This document shows positions 60,983 to 64,000 of a stretch of DNA of 64,000 bases, one piece after another (position 1 is the stretch's first letter; each line of letters begins with the position of its first letter). Source of the stretch: Micrococcus cohnii (GTDB lineage Bacteria > Actinomycetota > Actinomycetes > Actinomycetales > Micrococcaceae); the NCBI RefSeq assembly GCF_014205175.1, contig NZ_JACHNA010000001.1, forward strand, positions 1,240,001 to 1,304,000, given 5' to 3'. The translations under genes were made by a program, and so were the position numbers. The notes beneath the pieces are model-generated. The model did not search any database and was not told where the DNA came from. It saw only the letters and a list, made by a program, of their open reading frames with translations.

Positions 60983-61660
60983 ATGTCCGCTCGTTCCAGC
61001 GCCGGTCTCCGGCTCGCCGTGGTCGCCATGCTCATCGCCGTCGTCGGGGCGATCGCCCTCGCCGCGCACAGCGCCAGCCCCGGCGGTTCAGAACTCGGGC
61101 CGCAGATTCGGATCGGCTCGAGCACTTCGGACGAGAGCGCCGAACCCAGCTCCTCCGCCGAGTCCGGTTCCGCGTCGTCAGGCCCGACGCCCTCGGACCG
61201 GGCTTCTTCTTCCTCTGCTTCCTCGGCCTCCGATTCCGCGGCCCCGTCCTCCTCGGCCTCCGGGTCCTCCGGCTCCGCCTCGGACGCGTCCTCGCCCGCG
61301 GAACGCCCCGGCTCGGCCACCGGCTCCTCGGCGCCCGAGCCGCAGTCGTCACAGCGCACACCCTCCGCCGACTCCGCCTCCACCCCGGACGCCCCCGCCC
61401 CTGACTCGTCCACACCTCGTCCCGCGCCCGCCGCCTCCTCGGATGCCGGCCGGCCGACGCGCTCCGGCCCCAGCCCGGTGCCGGCCCCCGCCCCGAGCAC
61501 CCTGGTCGCCAGCCCGACGGCGGCACCCGGACAGTCCGCTCCGGTTCGCGGCGTGCACGATGATGATGACGACGACCTTGACGACGAGGACAACGACCTC
61601 GACGACGAGGACGACGACCTGGAGGACGAGCCGGAAGACGAGCACGATGACGACGACTGA
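60983..61660 (+). CDS. Exported Ser-rich protein with poly-acidic tail
   Basis: 225 residues from ATG 60983 (the frame opens at 60953). Basic N-terminus and hydrophobic stretch LRLAVVAMLIAVVGAIALAA form a signal or anchor, then about 135 residues of Ser/Ala/Pro, then a final 35 residues almost wholly Asp and Glu. Such a tail could bind calcium or other cations. Its last 14 bases overlap the histidine kinase start, so it is translationally coupled to the two-component system and may be its accessory sensor or its output. No family recognised. Confidence 0.7.
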   Translation: MSARSSAGLRLAVVAMLIAVVGAIALAAHSASPGGSELGPQIRIGSSTSDESAEPSSSAESGSASSGPTPSDRASSSSASSASDSAAPSSSASGSSGSASDASSPAERPGSATGSSAPEPQSSQRTPSADSASTPDAPAPDSSTPRPAPAASSDAGRPTRSGPSPVPAPAPSTLVASPTAAPGQSAPVRGVHDDDDDDLDDEDNDLDDEDDDLEDEPEDEHDDDD

Positions 61661-63128
61661 GACCTCTCCGGGCACGGGGCTGCGCAGCCGGTGGCGGCGC
61701 ACCCCCGTGCGCGTGCGCCTGACGTTCCTGCTCGCGCTCGTGACGGTCGGCGCCCTCGTGCTCTCCGGGATCACGGCGTACCTGCTGAACCGCGCGGCGA
61801 TGTACGAGCGGATCGACGAGGCCCTGAACCGCACCGTCACGGAGATCCAGATGCTCGCCGAGGACGGAGTCGTCCCAGAGACCGGGCAGCCGATCTCCTC
61901 GGCGAACGAGCTGATCCGCGTCGCCATGCTCCGCACCCTTCCCGTCGAGAACGAGGGCATCCTCGGGCTTGAGGACGGGCGTGCCACTCTCGGGGCCAAC
62001 AGCGCCGTGAAGCTGCGGCTCGAGGACGACCCCCAGCTGGTTGCCTGGGCCGCCGAACAGACCGGCGGCCGCGCCGTCCGGCTTGAGACGACCCAGACCG
62101 ACACCACCGAGTACCGAGCGGCCATCGTGCCGGTGGGCGGCCCCGAGCAGGAGGACCGCGGTGCCCTGCTCGTGGCTTTCGACCTCGATGCGGAGCGGGC
62201 CGAGCTGAACCGGAACTTCGCCGGCTACTTCGTGGCCGCGGCCCTGTCCGTGCTGATCGCGCTGCTGCTGGGCTGGTTCGTGCTGCGCCGGGCGTTCGAG
62301 CCTCTCGAGACCCTCGGCAGCACGGTCCGCGGCATCTCCGAGGCCGACCTCGACGACCGCGTGCACGTGCGCGGTGAGGACGACGTCGCCGCGCTCGGCC
62401 ACCACGTCAACGCGATGCTGGACCGGTTGCAGGACTCCTTCGCCTCGCAGCGTCAGCTCATCGACGACGTCGGGCACGAACTGCGCACGCCCATCACGAT
62501 CGTCCAGGGCAACCTCGAGGTCATGGACGCCGACGACCCTCGGGACGTGCGCGAGTCGACCGACGTGTGCTTCGACGAGCTGGCGCGGATGCGTCGCCTG
62601 GTCGACGACCTGGTCCTGCTGGCCAAGTCCGCTCGCCCGGACTTCGTGCAGCCCGAACTCGTCGACGTCGAGGACCTCACGCACACGGTGTTCGGCAAGG
62701 CGGCGCAGCTCGGCGAGCGCGACTGGGGGCTGGACGCCGTCGCCCGCACGACGGCCTCCCTGGACGCTCAGCGGATCACGCAGGCCTGGCTGCAGCTGGC
62801 CTCCAATGCGGTCCGCTACTCCGAGCCCGGCACGGCCGTGCACCTGGGCTCGTCGGTGGTGGAGAGCTCGCTGCGGCTCTGGGTGCGTGACGAGGGCGTC
62901 GGTGTGGCGCCCGAGGACCGGGAACGGATCTTCGAGCGTTTCAGCCGCGGCTCCACCGTCTGCCGGACCGACGGGTCCGGGCTCGGGCTCACGATCGTCG
63001 CGGCGATCGCCGAGGCCCACGGCGGGACGGTCGACCTGCAGTCGGTGCCCGGCATGGGCTCGCTGTTCTCCGTGACCGTGCCTCTGCACCGCACACCGCC
63101 GCTGCCGACCGACGACGAGGAGGACTGA
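61647..63128 (+). CDS. HAMP-domain sensor histidine kinase
   Basis: 493 residues. Two helices (about 28-48 and 192-214) flank a 145-residue external sensor domain; then HAMP (FEPLETLGSTVRGISEADLD), HisKA with the phospho-His in IDDVGHELRTPITIVQG (about residue 278) and HATPase_c with WLQLASNAVRYSEPG (N box), DEGVGVAPEDRERIF (G1) and GSGLGLTIV (G2). ATG 61647 lies inside the end of the preceding gene. The regulator follows 3 bp later. Confidence 0.93.
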   Translation: MTTTETSPGTGLRSRWRRTPVRVRLTFLLALVTVGALVLSGITAYLLNRAAMYERIDEALNRTVTEIQMLAEDGVVPETGQPISSANELIRVAMLRTLPVENEGILGLEDGRATLGANSAVKLRLEDDPQLVAWAAEQTGGRAVRLETTQTDTTEYRAAIVPVGGPEQEDRGALLVAFDLDAERAELNRNFAGYFVAAALSVLIALLLGWFVLRRAFEPLETLGSTVRGISEADLDDRVHVRGEDDVAALGHHVNAMLDRLQDSFASQRQLIDDVGHELRTPITIVQGNLEVMDADDPRDVRESTDVCFDELARMRRLVDDLVLLAKSARPDFVQPELVDVEDLTHTVFGKAAQLGERDWGLDAVARTTASLDAQRITQAWLQLASNAVRYSEPGTAVHLGSSVVESSLRLWVRDEGVGVAPEDRERIFERFSRGSTVCRTDGSGLGLTIVAAIAEAHGGTVDLQSVPGMGSLFSVTVPLHRTPPLPTDDEED

Positions 63129-63131
63129 GCC

Positions 63132-63836
63132 ATGACCCCCATCCTGATGATCGAGGACGAACCGCGGATCCAGCGATTCGTCTCCAAGGGGCTCTCCGCG
63201 GAGGGCTTCTCCGTCACGTGCGCGTCGACCGGTGCCGAAGGTCTCGGGCTGGCCCTGACCGGAGCGTTCGAGCTGATCATCCTCGATCTGGGCCTGCCGG
63301 ACGTCGACGGCTTCGAACTGCTGACCCGGCTGCGTCGGCAAGACCCGACCGTGCCGGTCATCATCCTCACCGCACGGTCCTCCGCCCAGGACACGGTGGA
63401 GGGGCTCACCTCCGGCGCCGACGACTACATGTCCAAGCCGTTCCGCTTCGCCGAGCTGCTCGCGCGGGTGCGGTTGCGGCTGCGTGCTTCCGCCCCCGCC
63501 GCACCCGAGGAGTCCGTCCCGGACCCGGTGCTGCGGCACGCCGACCTGGAACTGGACCCGCTCGCGCACCGCGTGCGGGTCGCGGGCCGGGCCGTGGAGC
63601 TCTCCGCCCGGGAGTTCTCCCTGGCCGAGGAGTTCCTGCGCCACCCCGGGCAGGCGCTCAGCCGCGAGCAGCTGCTCGACGCGGTGTGGGGCTACGACTT
63701 CGACCCCGGCTCCAACGTGGTCGACGTCTACGTGCGGTATCTGCGCCAGAAGATCGGCCCCGGCCGAATCGCGACGGTCCGTGGCGTCGGGTACCGGCTC
63801 GTCGCCCCCGAGGACTACACGGACGCACAGGGCTGA
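63132..63836 (+). CDS. OmpR/PhoB-family response regulator
   Basis: 234 residues. Receiver motifs are MIEDEPRIQ, the phosphoacceptor Asp in LIILDLGLPDVDG, LTARS and YMSKPF. The winged-helix domain runs from about 135 with ELSAREFSLAEEFLRHPGQA, EQLLDAVWGYDFDPGSNVVD and VYVRYLRQKIG ending GVGYRLV. It pairs with the kinase upstream. ATG 63132 follows GAGGAG within the kinase's last codons. Confidence 0.94.
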   Translation: MTPILMIEDEPRIQRFVSKGLSAEGFSVTCASTGAEGLGLALTGAFELIILDLGLPDVDGFELLTRLRRQDPTVPVIILTARSSAQDTVEGLTSGADDYMSKPFRFAELLARVRLRLRASAPAAPEESVPDPVLRHADLELDPLAHRVRVAGRAVELSAREFSLAEEFLRHPGQALSREQLLDAVWGYDFDPGSNVVDVYVRYLRQKIGPGRIATVRGVGYRLVAPEDYTDAQG

Positions 63837-63838
63837 GC

Positions 63839-63855
63839 CGCCCCGGCGAGGGGCG
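63839..63855. terminator. Short hairpin after the response regulator
   Basis: CGCCCC and GGGGCG pair over 6 bp with a 5-base loop just after the stop; weak but well placed between converging genes. Confidence 0.35.
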
Positions 63856-63875
63856 CCTGCGGTCGGTGGGCGCGG

Positions 63876-64000
63876 TCAGCCGGCCCGACGGCGGGCCAGA
63901 ACGTTGTCCAGGTCGAGCGCGGCGACCTGCTCGCTGCGGGCCGCCTCGTCGTCCTCGGCGGTCATGCGTGCCCGGGCCAGGACGCGCTCGCGATACTCGG
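63876..64000 (-). CDS. 3' end of an unidentified gene cut by window edge
   Basis: The minus strand is open from the right edge to TGA at 63876-63878, giving about 41 C-terminal residues that begin EYRERVLARARMTAEDDEAA and end LDNVLARRRAG. Helical and charged; too short to identify. The codon pattern suits a real gene. Confidence 0.5.
   Translation of the reverse strand, partial: EYRERVLARARMTAEDDEAARSEQVAALDLDNVLARRRAG

Overview
The window is high-GC actinobacterial DNA with dense coding on both strands, many GTG starts, 4-base ATGA overlaps and a gene set typical of Micrococcales. Supporting families include a DUF3090/SCO1664 cluster, an actinobacterial PolA-like polymerase, an Arthrobacter-type choline oxidase and LppX-like lipoproteins. 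I infer a Micrococcaceae-like or related genus but cannot name the species. I see no rRNA, tRNA or CRISPR array. A striking genome-wide habit is leaderless transcription: at least fifteen start codons sit 6-7 bases after a TANNNT-like -10 hexamer and have no Shine-Dalgarno sequence.

Layout. 1-8.3 kb: a truncated FAD oxidoreductase, a ZIP metal transporter, an HtrA-like protease, thiol peroxidase, a patatin lipase, a PACE efflux protein, ferritin, a DUF808 membrane protein and an alpha/beta hydrolase; strong hairpin terminators follow the ferritin and DUF808 genes. 8.4-11.9 kb: NAD biosynthesis operon nadA-nadC-cysteine desulfurase, without nadB. 12-21.9 kb: transport (GltS-like, a four-gene OpuC-type osmoprotectant ABC importer, an MFS sugar porter, a DAACS symporter) plus a Tat-exported PhoD phosphatase. 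21.9-29.9 kb: a PolA-like polymerase, two lipoproteins, an ImmA/IrrE-like protein with a damaged metal motif, ArfB flanked by two very small basic proteins, and a CoA-transferase.

29.9-32.6 kb is an accessory strip: a decayed ABC-F fragment, a HepT-MntA toxin-antitoxin pair, an RHH antitoxin with a truncated MazF, a small GRAM-like protein and the dead 3' end of an IS481-family element. 32.6-36 kb returns to core genes (NADPH-F420 reductase-like protein, the phosphatase/DUF3090/SCO1664 trio). 36.0-38.2 kb is a sharply AT-rich insertion holding one large gene of unknown family, split by a frameshift at a six-base homopolymer and ending in a HEPN-like RNSYIH motif. This is the best candidate for an undescribed (possibly anti-phage) factor in the window.

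38.2-45.5 kb: ychF, then a choline-to-glycine-betaine operon (betT-betB-choline oxidase) that complements the OpuC importer in osmoprotection. 45.5-49.2 kb: an ABC-2 exporter translationally coupled to a DesK/NarL two-component system, preceded by two GTGTACAC palindromes 42 bp apart. 49.3-58.9 kb: rmuC, ispH, xseA-xseB, a PfpI-like protein, an aminotransferase, an OpuAC-like lipoprotein and a NUDIX hydrolase. 59-64 kb: a long helical-repeat protein, then an acidic-tailed exported protein overlapping a HAMP histidine kinase and an OmpR-type regulator, and the 3' end of one more gene at the right edge.
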